From an uncultured Carboxylicivirga sp. (lineage in GTDB: Bacteria; Bacteroidota; Bacteroidia; Bacteroidales; Marinilabiliaceae): a stretch of DNA of 64,000 bases. Each line of letters begins with the position of its first letter. The first letter of the stretch is position 1. The notes below the pieces were generated by a model. The model ran no database searches, was not told the DNA's origin, and saw only the letters and a list, made by a program, of their open reading frames with translations. Below, piece by piece: positions 35,271-45,100 of this stretch. The stretch covers positions 62,001 to 126,000 of the forward strand of contig CANLLN010000003.1 of the NCBI GenBank assembly GCA_947491945.1, read 5' to 3'. A program made the position numbers and the translations under genes.

Positions 35271-36620
35271 ATGACCATGAAGCGACAAATTCTAAGCCTT
35301 TTACTTGTGGTGTTTGTAATTACACCATGGGCGAGTACACATGCCCAAGCCTCCATGCAAATGGATAGCGTTGAGTGTTTAAAAAACTATTCCCTGTATA
35401 AAGAGGCCCTCAAGAAAAAAATGTATGATTATTCCATTGGTGCCTGGCGTACCATGTTTAATGAGTGTCCTGATGTTACCATTCGTCTTTATAGCGATGG
35501 TATTGATATTTATAAGCATTATATAAAAAAGGAAAAGGATGCCTTGGTAAAAGAAGCTTTGGTGGATACCTTGCTGATGATATACGATCAGCGTATGCAG
35601 TATTTTGGGTCACACCCTAAGTATCCCAAAGGTTGGGTGCAGGGACGCAAAGGTATAGATATTGTTACATACAGGCGTGACGAGATAGAGTCTTTAAAAC
35701 AGGCTGTTGCGTGTTTCAAAGCATCTTTTAATCAACTGGGAAATGATACGGAAGCCATGGTGGCAGTTAATTGGTTGCAGGCTGTGAATGTGCTTGTTGA
35801 TCAGGGAGAGCTTGCCGAGGATGAGTTGTTAAGTGTATATTTGGATGTGGACGCTGTGTTAGCGGCGCACATAGCAAGACAGAAGAATGATAAAGCGATT
35901 GAAATGCTTAATAAGGCCAGCGATGCCTGCACGCAGATTCTTGCCCAAAGTGGTTTTAGTGATTGTTCAACCATTCAGCTGGCATTGGCTGAGAATTATG
36001 AGCTAGTGAAGGATAATGCAGCAGGATTGGAGCGCATGCTTAATTTACTTGCGGCCCTTAACTGTGACGGAGGTGATTTGTACGCCCGGGCGGCAGAGCG
36101 AAACTATCAGTTAGTGCCCAGCGCCAAGGCTTCCTATCTGTTGGCCAAATATTTTATCCGTCAGAATAAGTTTGATAAAGCAAAGGACTACTATTTAAAA
36201 ACCATTAGTCAGGCCGATGATGAGGATTTACAAGCCAAATGCTTCTATGAATTGGCTGTGGTTACCTTCTCGCATTTTAAGAATAGTCGTGACGCCCGCA
36301 CTTATGCACAGAATGCTTTGGAGAAAAAAACAGACTGGGGAAAGCCACATATTCTAATTGGTAATATATATGCCCAGGAAAGTGAGCACTATGGCGATAG
36401 TGATTTCGAGCATCAGACGGTGTATTGGGTAGCCTTAGATCGCTTTAAAAAAGCTATGGCCATTGATCCGGAATGTACTGAGGAGGCACAGAAGCAGATT
36501 AATTTGTACTCGCAATATCTTCCTGACAAGGAGACTGGATTTTTTCATGGCATACAGGAGGGTGATCAGTATACAGTGGGATCGTGGATTAATGAGCAAA
36601 CCACTGTGCGGTATCGTTAG
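35271..36620 (+). CDS. Secreted TPR-containing protein
   Basis: The 449-residue product has a signal peptide (about 1-26, WASTHAQ). A helical N-terminal part follows, with SLYKEALKKKMYDYSIGAWRTMFNECP, TLLMIYDQRMQYFG and VQGRKGIDIVTYRRDE. A TPR region lies in the second half (KASYLLAKYFIRQNKFDKAKDYYLKTI, CFYELAVVTFSHFKNSRDARTYAQNALEKKTDWGKP). This layout is common in Bacteroidales proteins of unknown role. An ATG 6 bases inside (35277) is an alternative start. It stands alone on the plus strand, divergent from the ligase/cutC unit and convergent with galM; no exact promoter box was found upstream. Confidence 0.88.
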   Translation: MTMKRQILSLLLVVFVITPWASTHAQASMQMDSVECLKNYSLYKEALKKKMYDYSIGAWRTMFNECPDVTIRLYSDGIDIYKHYIKKEKDALVKEALVDTLLMIYDQRMQYFGSHPKYPKGWVQGRKGIDIVTYRRDEIESLKQAVACFKASFNQLGNDTEAMVAVNWLQAVNVLVDQGELAEDELLSVYLDVDAVLAAHIARQKNDKAIEMLNKASDACTQILAQSGFSDCSTIQLALAENYELVKDNAAGLERMLNLLAALNCDGGDLYARAAERNYQLVPSAKASYLLAKYFIRQNKFDKAKDYYLKTISQADDEDLQAKCFYELAVVTFSHFKNSRDARTYAQNALEKKTDWGKPHILIGNIYAQESEHYGDSDFEHQTVYWVALDRFKKAMAIDPECTEEAQKQINLYSQYLPDKETGFFHGIQEGDQYTVGSWINEQTTVRYR

Positions 36621-36661
36621 TGGCCAATTCATTTGTTAATAAGTTAAATCTAATAAATATT

Positions 36662-36690
36662 AAGAGCGTTACTTTTTGGGTAACGCTCTT
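36662..36690. terminator. Bidirectional terminator between the TPR gene and galM
   Basis: AAGAGCGTTAC (36662-36672) pairs with GTAACGCTCTT (36680-36690) perfectly, with a 7-base loop and T-rich flanks. Confidence 0.88.
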
Positions 36691-36697
36691 TGTACTT

Positions 36698-37753
36698 TTA
36701 TTCTGCCAGACCAAATTTGTAAACGGTGGTTTGCCGGTAGGTTTCACCCGGTCTGAGTATCGCACTCGGAAATGCCGGTTCGTTAGGGGAGTTGGGGAAT
36801 TTTTGAGCTTCGAAACAGATACCGTAGTTTTCGTTGAACTTAATTCCATCGCGCTGAAAGCTGCCGTCCAAAAAGTTCCCTGTATAAAGCTGGAAACCGG
36901 GTTCGGTAGTGTAAAACTCAAGAAAACGGCCGGTGCTGGCATCTACCAGGCGGGCTCCCATATTTAGGTCGCCCTCAACACCGTTAATAACATAGTTATG
37001 ATCATAGCCTTTGCCATCTACATCGGCAATGCGCTCGCCTATTTTCTGTGGTAAAAGAAAATCCATGGGGGAGTCATGCACCGATAAGATCTCACCTGTT
37101 GGTATGTCGTTTTCATCTTTGGGCGTAAACTTATCAGCATAGAGTACCATCTGATGATCCAATACATTGTGCTGCATGCTCGACAGGTTAAAATAACTGT
37201 GATTACTTAGGTTAACTATAGTAGGTTTGTCAGTGACTGCTTCGTAATCAATAACCAATTCATTATCAAAAGTAAGGGTGTAGGTCATCTTCACATGAAG
37301 TTGCCCCGGATAGCCCTCTTCCATATCTTCCGATGTGAGTGTAAGTATCACACCTGTTCGTTTGGGCTCTTTAAAAGTTTCCATTTTCCAAATTTTTTGG
37401 TGGAAGCCCTTGGGACCTCCATGCAAGGCATTGGGTCCGTTATTGCAACTTAGCTGATATGTTTGGTCATCAATGCTGAAGGTTCCGTTTTTAATACGAT
37501 TGGCATAGCGGCCAATAGCTGCCCCAAAATAAGGACAGTTAGCCTGGTAGGATTCATTCAGGTAGTCCTGAACATCGTCAAAACCCAGCACTATTTCAGC
37601 AAAATTACCCCGACGGTCAGGTGTTTTAATACTCATGATGATGCCTCCGTAGTTGGTTACCGTTACCTGTGTATGCTTGCGGTTTTGTAACACTACGGTT
37701 TTTATTTCTTGGTTTAGCGCATCAATAAATTGGGATTCTTGGTTAATAATCAT
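36698..37753 (-). CDS. galM: Aldose 1-epimerase (mutarotase)
   Basis: GalM interconverts alpha and beta anomers of hexoses such as galactose. In the 351-residue product the catalytic acid is His185 in NLSNHSYFNLS, with supporting His111 in ALHGG, and the catalytic base is Glu315 in GICFEAQKFP. The opening TVTNYGGIIMSIKTPDRRG and the IGRYANRIKNG stretch are typical. There is no signal peptide, so it acts in the cytoplasm. It is monocistronic with a minus-strand -7 box (37778-37785). No other sugar-catabolic gene is adjacent, so the physiological sugar is unclear. Confidence 0.95.
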   Translation of the reverse strand: MIINQESQFIDALNQEIKTVVLQNRKHTQVTVTNYGGIIMSIKTPDRRGNFAEIVLGFDDVQDYLNESYQANCPYFGAAIGRYANRIKNGTFSIDDQTYQLSCNNGPNALHGGPKGFHQKIWKMETFKEPKRTGVILTLTSEDMEEGYPGQLHVKMTYTLTFDNELVIDYEAVTDKPTIVNLSNHSYFNLSSMQHNVLDHQMVLYADKFTPKDENDIPTGEILSVHDSPMDFLLPQKIGERIADVDGKGYDHNYVINGVEGDLNMGARLVDASTGRFLEFYTTEPGFQLYTGNFLDGSFQRDGIKFNENYGICFEAQKFPNSPNEPAFPSAILRPGETYRQTTVYKFGLAE

Positions 37754-37777
37754 AGTGACGTTTGTAAATTACACATG

Positions 37778-37785
37778 CAAAAATA
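37778..37785 (-). promoter_or_regulatory. -7 promoter box of galM
   Basis: Minus-strand TATTTTTG matches TAnnTTTG; the -33 region has only ATG where TTG is expected. The leader would be about 18 bases. Confidence 0.5.
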
Positions 37786-37949
37786 ACAAAAAAGTTAGTT
37801 TTAACATTTTTATACTTTTTTATTGTTAGGTGTTGAAAAAGTAGTAGATTTATAGCTGAAAGGTAATTAAAACTTTCGTTCAAACCGGCTGTTTTGTATC
37901 TGAAAAGATATTAAATAATAAGCGCAGGTAGTTTTTTGGTTTTAGAGAG

Positions 37950-37980
37950 AAGAGGTTATTCGTTGGGATAACCTCTTTGT
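37950..37980 (+). terminator. Orphan intrinsic terminator upstream of purL
   Basis: AGAGGTTAT (37951-37959) pairs perfectly with ATAACCTCT (37968-37976) across an 8-base loop, followed by TTGTTTT. No gene on the plus strand ends here. Confidence 0.75.
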
Positions 37981-38176
37981 TTTACATTGACTCTGATGAA
38001 TTGGTGTCGATAGGTCGAGGCAGAGTTGGCGATTGATAAAAAATTGCTTTGACAGTTATACAAAAGTGAGGCATTAAGCGTAAGAATATTTTAACAGAAT
38101 ACCATTTCTAAGTTCTTAAATGCTGTGATTGGTGAATATTCGCTTTTTTACTCTATGAAAACGACCGAACTATTAC

Positions 38177-38184
38177 TAAATTTG
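38177..38184 (+). promoter_or_regulatory. -7 promoter box of purL
   Basis: TAAATTTG matches TAnnTTTG; no TTG at the -33 distance. The predicted leader is about 28 bases. Confidence 0.55.
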
Positions 38185-38218
38185 CAGCTTATTAAAAACT
38201 AATTCAAAACATTCATTC

Positions 38219-41200
38219 ATGGTTCTGTTTTTCAAGGGTAGCTCAAAGCAGATTATTGCGGTGGGAACGCAAGCCGATCTTTCAGCTGATAACATTAATA
38301 AGTTAGAGTGGCTATTTAGTGGTGCAAAGCTTTCTGAAAGTAAAACTTTAGAAGGCTTTTTTGTTGGGCCACGTAAAGAGATGATTACTCCCTGGAGTAC
38401 CAATGCAGTTGAGATAACGCAAAATATGGGCGTTGATGGCGTAATGCGCATCGAAGAATTTTTTGAGGTAGATTCTGAGAACGCAGAATTTGATCCGATG
38501 CTTCAGACTCTTTATAAAGGTCTTGATAGTACTATTTTTACCATTGATAAAGAGCCGGAGCCCATTGTTCATATTCATGATATTGCGGCGTATAATGTGC
38601 AGGAAGGCCTGGCCTTAAGTAGCGAGGAAATTAATTATTTGAATGAATTGAGTGGGCGTTTGCGGCGTCCGTTGACCGATAGTGAGGTATTTGGATTTTC
38701 ACAGGTTAACTCCGAGCATTGTCGACATAAAATTTTCAATGGTATTTTTATCATTGATGGTGTAGAGAAAGAGAGCTCGTTATTTAAGCTAATTAAGCGT
38801 ACATCGAAGACCAATCCAAATTTCATTGTATCGGCTTATAAAGATAATGTGGCCTTTATAGAAGGACCCAAAGCCATGCAATTTGCTCCTGGCCGTCAGG
38901 ATACGGCTGATTTCTTTGAGACAAAAGAAATTGATACCGTTCTATCTCTGAAGGCAGAAACCCATAACTTTCCCACAACAGTGGAGCCTTTTAATGGTGC
39001 AGCAACGGGCAGTGGGGGTGAGATACGCGATCGATTGGCTGGTGGACAAGGCTCTTTGCCATTGGCAGGTACAGCGGTATATATGACCTCTTATTCGCGC
39101 AGTGAAGCGGGTCGGGAATGGGAGCAAAATATTCCTGAAAGACCCTGGTTGTACCAAACGCCTGAAGAAATATTAATCAAAGCTTCCAATGGAGCCTCCG
39201 ACTTTGGAAATAAATTTGGTCAGCCCATGATTTGTGGCTCGGTACTTACCTTCGAACATTTCGAGCATCATAAGAAATTTGCTTTTGACAAGGTGATTAT
39301 GCTGGCCGGTGGTATTGGTTTTGGTCGCAAGGAACACGCGCTTAAGGCCGATCCTGAAAAAGGTGATAAAGTGGTTATCCTGGGGGGTGATAATTATCGT
39401 ATCGGTATGGGTGGTGGAGCTGTATCGTCTGTGGCTACCGGAGAGTTTGATAATGCTATTGAGCTCAATGCAGTACAGCGATCGAACCCTGAGATGCAGA
39501 AACGTGCTATGAATGCCATTCGCGCCCTGGCAGAATCTGATAATAATCCCATCGTATCCATCCATGATCATGGTGCCGGGGGGCATCTTAACTGCCTGTC
39601 AGAATTAGTTGAGACTACCGGTGGTACCATTCATCTTGATAAACTGCCTGTGGGTGACCCAACCTTGTCGGCCAAGGAAATTGCCGGTAATGAGTCACAG
39701 GAGCGCATGGGCCTTGTGCTGAAAGAAAAAGATATTGAAAACCTGAAGAATATTGCCGCCCGCGAGCGCGCTCCTTTCTACGAGGTAGGGGAGACAACCG
39801 GCGATATGCATTTTAAGTTTGAAGATGATAAGGGTAACGCTCCCATCGATTGGCAATTAGCCGATATGTTCGGTAATCCGCCAAAAACCATTATGAAGGA
39901 TGAGACGGCCGATGACCGTTTTGCGGCTGTTGAATACGAAACTACTGAAATTGAAAAGTACATCAGTAACGTTTTGCAGCTGGAGGCCGTGGCCTGTAAA
40001 GATTGGCTAACCAATAAAGTAGACCGGTCGGTAACAGGTAAGGTAGCTAAGCAGCAGTGTGCGGGTGAGTTACAGTTGCCTTTGAATAACCTGGGAGCAT
40101 GTGCCATCGACTATAAAGGTGAAAAAGGTATTGCCACTTCCATCGGTCATGCACCTGCTATTGGATTAGTAGATGCTTCTGCCGGAGCCGTTGTTTCGGT
40201 TGCCGAGGCCTTAACCAACTTGGTGTGGGCGCCGCTAACGCATGGCTTAAAAGGGGTTTCTTTAAGTGCCAACTGGATGTGGCCATGTAAGAATAAAGGC
40301 GAAGATAGCCGTCTGTATCGTGCCGTGGAAGCCGTGAGCGATTTTAGCTGCGAGCTGGGAATTAACATTCCTACAGGCAAGGATTCCTTGTCGATGACAC
40401 AAAAGTACAAGGATGGTGATCTGGTTTATAGCCCGGGCACGGTGATTATTTCAGGAGCCGGTGAGGTGAGCGATGTTAAAAGGATTGTTGAGCCTGTTTT
40501 GGCCAAAGATACCGATACGCATCTACTGCATATCGACCTGTCTTTTGATAGCCTGAAGCTGGGCGGTAGCTCATTCGCTCAGGTGGTGAATAAACTAGGT
40601 GCAGAAGCGCCCACTGTGACGGATACTGCCTATTTCAAGAGTGGTTTCAATGCTATCCAGGAGCTGATTAATAAAGGACTGGTACTGGCCGGGCATGATA
40701 TTTCGGCCGGTGGTATGGTTACGGCTTTACTGGAGATGAATTTTTCCAACACGAGCTTTGGTGCGAAAGTCAACTTAAGCAATTATGCAGAGAAGGATTT
40801 GGTGAAGCTGCTATTTAGCGAAAATCCGGGTGTTATTATTCAAGTGAAAGATCTGGCTGCGGTAACAGCTGTTCTCGAGGGGCATGGTATTGAGTTTATA
40901 GCTTTGGGTCAGCCGCAGGAATCACGTTGCTTAGATATTGAGCATAATGGGCAGCAGTTAAGTCTTGATATTGATAAATACCGCACGGACTGGTACAGAA
41001 CGTCATATTTGCTTGATCGTAAGCAGAGTGGTGAGGACTTGGCTAAAGAGCGTTTTGAAAATTACGCAGGTCATGCCCTGGAATATAAATTCCCAAAGAC
41101 ATTTACCGGAGAGCTTAAGCAGTGGGATCTAACCCTGGATCGCAAAACACGCAGTGGTGTAAAAGCGGCCATCATCCGGGAGAAAGGGGTGAATGGCGAT

Positions 41201-41908
41201 CGCGAGATGGCTTACAGTATGTTCCTGGCTGGTATGGATGTGAAAGATGTGCACATGACCGATTTAATTGCAGGGCGTGAGACTTTGGAAGATGTGAATA
41301 TGATTGTGTTTGTGGGTGGTTTCTCAAATAGCGATGTGTTGGGATCGGCTAAGGGATGGGCTGGTGCCTTCCTTTATAACCCACAGGCCCAAAAGGCACT
41401 GGATAATTTCTATGCGCGCCCCGATACTCTGAGTATGGGTATTTGTAACGGTTGTCAGCTGATGGTGGAGCTGGGGCTTGTTTATCCTGAGCATGCCGAT
41501 AAGCCTAAGATGCTGCACAATAAGTCGCATAAGTTCGAATCTATTTTCCTGAACATGACCATTGAGGAGAATGATAGTGTGATGTTAGGTTCTCTCTCGG
41601 GAAGCAAATTAGGTGTTTGGGTAGCACACGGAGAAGGTAAATATCATCTGCCTTATGCCGAGGAGCAATATAATATTGTGGGAAAATATGCCCACGAGAG
41701 TTATCCGGCCAACCCCAATGGCAGTGATTATAATACAGCTGCCATTTGCTCGCATGACGGTCGTCACCTGGCGATGATGCCACACTTGGAACGTGCCGTT
41801 TTCCCATGGCAGTGGGGATATTATCCGGCCGATCGTAAAAACGATGAGGTTTCGCCATGGATTGAGGCTTTTGTAAATGCCCGCAAGTGGATAGAAACAA
41901 AGAAGTAG
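38219..41908 (+). CDS. purL: Phosphoribosylformylglycinamidine synthase (long form)
   Basis: FGAM synthase catalyses the fourth step of purine synthesis, amidating FGAR with ammonia from glutamine. At 1229 residues this is the single-chain form, with PurS-like, synthetase and glutaminase parts fused. The PurS-like N-terminus is about 1-140. Synthetase motifs include FSQVNSEHCRHKIFNG, LKAETHNFPTTVEPFNGAATGSGGEIRDR and SIHDHGAGGHLNCLSELVE. The class I glutaminase at the C-terminus has Cys1076 in GICNGCQL and CSHDGRHLAMMPHLER near the end. The protein is complete. It has its own promoter and a strong terminator; no other pur gene is adjacent. Confidence 0.97.
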   Translation: MVLFFKGSSKQIIAVGTQADLSADNINKLEWLFSGAKLSESKTLEGFFVGPRKEMITPWSTNAVEITQNMGVDGVMRIEEFFEVDSENAEFDPMLQTLYKGLDSTIFTIDKEPEPIVHIHDIAAYNVQEGLALSSEEINYLNELSGRLRRPLTDSEVFGFSQVNSEHCRHKIFNGIFIIDGVEKESSLFKLIKRTSKTNPNFIVSAYKDNVAFIEGPKAMQFAPGRQDTADFFETKEIDTVLSLKAETHNFPTTVEPFNGAATGSGGEIRDRLAGGQGSLPLAGTAVYMTSYSRSEAGREWEQNIPERPWLYQTPEEILIKASNGASDFGNKFGQPMICGSVLTFEHFEHHKKFAFDKVIMLAGGIGFGRKEHALKADPEKGDKVVILGGDNYRIGMGGGAVSSVATGEFDNAIELNAVQRSNPEMQKRAMNAIRALAESDNNPIVSIHDHGAGGHLNCLSELVETTGGTIHLDKLPVGDPTLSAKEIAGNESQERMGLVLKEKDIENLKNIAARERAPFYEVGETTGDMHFKFEDDKGNAPIDWQLADMFGNPPKTIMKDETADDRFAAVEYETTEIEKYISNVLQLEAVACKDWLTNKVDRSVTGKVAKQQCAGELQLPLNNLGACAIDYKGEKGIATSIGHAPAIGLVDASAGAVVSVAEALTNLVWAPLTHGLKGVSLSANWMWPCKNKGEDSRLYRAVEAVSDFSCELGINIPTGKDSLSMTQKYKDGDLVYSPGTVIISGAGEVSDVKRIVEPVLAKDTDTHLLHIDLSFDSLKLGGSSFAQVVNKLGAEAPTVTDTAYFKSGFNAIQELINKGLVLAGHDISAGGMVTALLEMNFSNTSFGAKVNLSNYAEKDLVKLLFSENPGVIIQVKDLAAVTAVLEGHGIEFIALGQPQESRCLDIEHNGQQLSLDIDKYRTDWYRTSYLLDRKQSGEDLAKERFENYAGHALEYKFPKTFTGELKQWDLTLDRKTRSGVKAAIIREKGVNGDREMAYSMFLAGMDVKDVHMTDLIAGRETLEDVNMIVFVGGFSNSDVLGSAKGWAGAFLYNPQAQKALDNFYARPDTLSMGICNGCQLMVELGLVYPEHADKPKMLHNKSHKFESIFLNMTIEENDSVMLGSLSGSKLGVWVAHGEGKYHLPYAEEQYNIVGKYAHESYPANPNGSDYNTAAICSHDGRHLAMMPHLERAVFPWQWGYYPADRKNDEVSPWIEAFVNARKWIETKK

Positions 41909-41938
41909 GGTCTTAATTTAAGGCTAATGCATATTATA

Positions 41939-41977
41939 AACCTGTCAGGACTTGAAATTCCTGATAGGTTTTTTTTA
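41939..41977 (+). terminator. Terminator of purL
   Basis: CCTGTCAGGA (41941-41950) pairs with TCCTGATAGG (41959-41968, one wobble), followed by eight T. Confidence 0.9.
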
Positions 41978-42080
41978 TGTCTCATTACCCATGGTGTCTA
42001 TTACCCCCTGAAAGCCAGTAGAATGAAATTTAACCGCAAAAAACAATAATTTAAATGGTCTGTTTTTGCCATTCAGTTTG

Positions 42081-42088
42081 TACTTTTG
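42081..42088 (+). promoter_or_regulatory. -7 promoter box of the SNF2 helicase gene
   Basis: TACTTTTG matches TAnnTTTG. The predicted RNA start near 42095 rules out the upstream open frame and supports ATG 42122. Confidence 0.6.
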
Positions 42089-42121
42089 CGGATTAGCACG
42101 TTTCAAATTGACAAAAGAAGT

Positions 42122-45100
42122 ATGGCAGAAAGCGTAAAGGATTTTATTAGTGGAGAGATTGATTTTTATGCTTCGAATGATATAAGCAGCGAAGGAACAG
42201 GTCTTTATCAGGCCGGCAGGGTGTCGTTACAGCTTTACCAGAAGGCACTGGATAACTGGATTTTTTCGGTGAAAGACACCAAAACACATAAGGTGCAGAT
42301 ACGCTATCTTAATGAGCGACGACTGGAGACCATGTGTAATTGTTCGTTCATAGGCGGGCGTTTTTGTGTGCATACCATCGCTGCCCTGTTATTTATAGCT
42401 GATATTGACGGCAATATTCAGCTGGGTTTCGAAAAAAGAAATGAGCAAAGCAGTCAGCGAGCCGTTTCGGGTCGTTCAGTCTTGGGATTTGAGCTGCCCG
42501 GCTTTGAAAATATCACTGAATCTTTTGTCAAAGAGAATACTACCTATTCCATTTTGAGTGCTGTATCGTACAGCTATCAGGTGAGTTACGTATCGGGGCT
42601 TACCGTGCTTAAAGACAAACTTTTGGTGCAACTTGATCAGAATTTTAAGAAGCATGTAAAGATCGTGTTTTCCTATGTAGATGGTAAGGTTTATATCTCG
42701 CCCGAGGAGAAGACTAATCTGCAAAGTCTTACCGAGGCTGAAGTAATTTGCTTGCTGAAGATTGCCCGTTCTGGCAGTCCTGATCTTCTCAACCGGGTAT
42801 TTAAATTCAGCCTTGAGAAGATTAAGGAGGAAACCATGCAGAAGCACGGCTTGGAAGATGCAGACTTTGATACCTATTTTAAAATAGGTTTTGATGAGAA
42901 AGAAGGGCTGGTGGCGCAGCACACGGATTTTGCCAAAGGACTCATTCCTGTGCAGGATAATGATGCACAGGTGGTGACGCAGATGCTAGCTTCTATTGAT
43001 GTGGATACTTATCATCTTGAGAAACAGGATGAGGTGCAGAAAGAAGAGCGTGAGCTGGGTTTTATCCTTGAGTTGAGCACCACAAAAACTTATTTTAGTG
43101 ATAATTACGTCATTGAGTTAACGCCCATCATCGGTAAGCCTAATAAAACACGTCAGGCGCTCAGTTCACACATCCGTGAATATGACGGATTACACGAGGA
43201 TTATATCCTCAGCATTAGCGAGCACCAGAAGGAACTGTTGGAGTTGATTGACCGCTGCAATGCATCCATGTCGGCATCCGACTTGTTTATTGTGCACAAG
43301 CGAATTATGGAATTGCTGGCCCTTGAAAAACATGTTTATGTGAATCATTCCAGCAGTTATAAGCTGAAGAAGGGCGATTTGGAACCTATCTCCATTGCGG
43401 CGGAACCCATTGATGGTTTTTTTGAGGTTAAGGAGGATGATAACTTTGTTTACTTGTTGCCCTGCCTCAAAATAGGAGATCGTCAGCTTTCTGTGGATGC
43501 CATCAATATCGAGCAATCGGGTCAGTTCATCTATGTTATCGATGGAGTGTATTATGTGACCAAAGACTATCGTGTGGCTCGTCTGATTGTAGATTACAAT
43601 GAGCCCATCAAGATGGTAAAGGCACATAAGCAGTCCTTTTACGAAAAGGTGATCAAGCCCCTTTCCGATCGTTTTGATATGGATTTTGACAAGGGAATCT
43701 ATCCGATTGAAAGCGTTGAGCTGGATTTTAAGAAAAAGCAGGTATTTCTTTCAGAACAGGATCAGCATCTTATCATCTCCCCACAGGTAGAGTATCATAA
43801 CGGTGTATCCGTGGAGCTTACCACCAGTGGTAATGTACTCATTGAAGAGGGGGAACGCATTATTCAGTATAAGCGTAATTTCGAGCTGGAAGAAGATTTT
43901 GCGGAACAGTTGGCGGCGCTTCACTCTAGGTTTGAAGCGCAGAAAAGTAGCAAAGTGTTTCATCTGCACTATAATGAGTTTAACCAGAATATGTGGTTCT
44001 ACAGGTTTTTCGATGCCCTACAGCTTAACAATATTGAAGTGTATGGTTTAAATGACCTGAAGAGCTTTAAATACTCGCCCCATAAGGGTAAAATTACCAC
44101 TTCTATTAGCTCGGGGCAGGATTGGTTTGATATAAGTATCCATGTGAGCTTTGGGGATAATGTAGTAAAACTGAGCGATATACGAAAGGCGGTATTGAAG
44201 AAGCAACGCTATATTCAGTTGTCCGATGGTTCGGTGGGCGTATTACCCGCCGAGTGGTTTCATCGTTTCGAAAAATTCTTCCGTCATGGCGAGGTAGATG
44301 GCGATCATCTGACGGTGTCGAAGCTACGATTCTCCATTGTAGATGAGCTGTTTGAAAATATTGATGATGCAGTAGTGCTGGAAGAGCTGGCTGAGAAAAG
44401 ACGCAAGCTGGCTTCCTTCACGCAAATTGAAGATACACCGGTGCCTGAATCCATTACTGCTGATTTGCGCCATTATCAGAAAGAAGGGCTTAACTGGCTT
44501 AGCTTTCTCCATGAAATGGGGTGGGGTGGTATTCTGGCGGATGATATGGGACTGGGTAAAACCCTGCAAGTGCTTACCTTCCTGCAGCATGTATTGGATC
44601 AGGATTCCACTACCAACCTGGTGGTGGTGCCCACAACTCTGCTATTTAACTGGGAAAACGAAATCCGCAAATTTGCACCCGACCTCAAGGCACACTATCA
44701 TTATGGTGTGCAGCGCTTAACCGATGCCAGCGCCTTTGATGCCTATGATATCGTGTTTACCACCTATGGCATCTTATTGCGCGATATTGAGATGCTGAAA
44801 AGTTATAGTTTTAACTATGTCGTTCTGGACGAATCGCAGGCCATTAAAAACCCGGCATCGCGTCGCTATAAGGCAGCCAGCCTTTTGCAGGCACGAAGTC
44901 GACTGGCGCTGTCAGGTACGCCTATTGAAAACAGCACCTTCGATCTGTATGCGCAGATGAGTTTTGTTAACCGCGGTTTTCTGGGTGGGGTAAGTGCCTT
45001 TAAGGAAAGCTTTTCCAATGCTATTGACAAGGAAGGTAATGAGTTGATAGGTGGTGAGCTGCAGCGTCTTATCAATCCTTTTGTACTGCGCCGTACTAAG

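Larger units (their letters stand above)
37754..38218. other. Divergent galM/purL region with an orphan terminator
   Basis: The first ~30 bases hold the galM promoter. The plus-strand terminator hairpin at 37950-37977 has no coding gene before it. The purL -7 box is at 38177-38184. A near-consensus plus-strand box TACTTTTT near 37811-37818 could start a short RNA ending at the hairpin. No coding frame. Confidence 0.5.

Noticed and set aside
42086-42121. Extended N-terminus of the SNF2 helicase
   Set aside because: It begins inside the promoter box at 42081-42088; ATG 42122 is the supported start.
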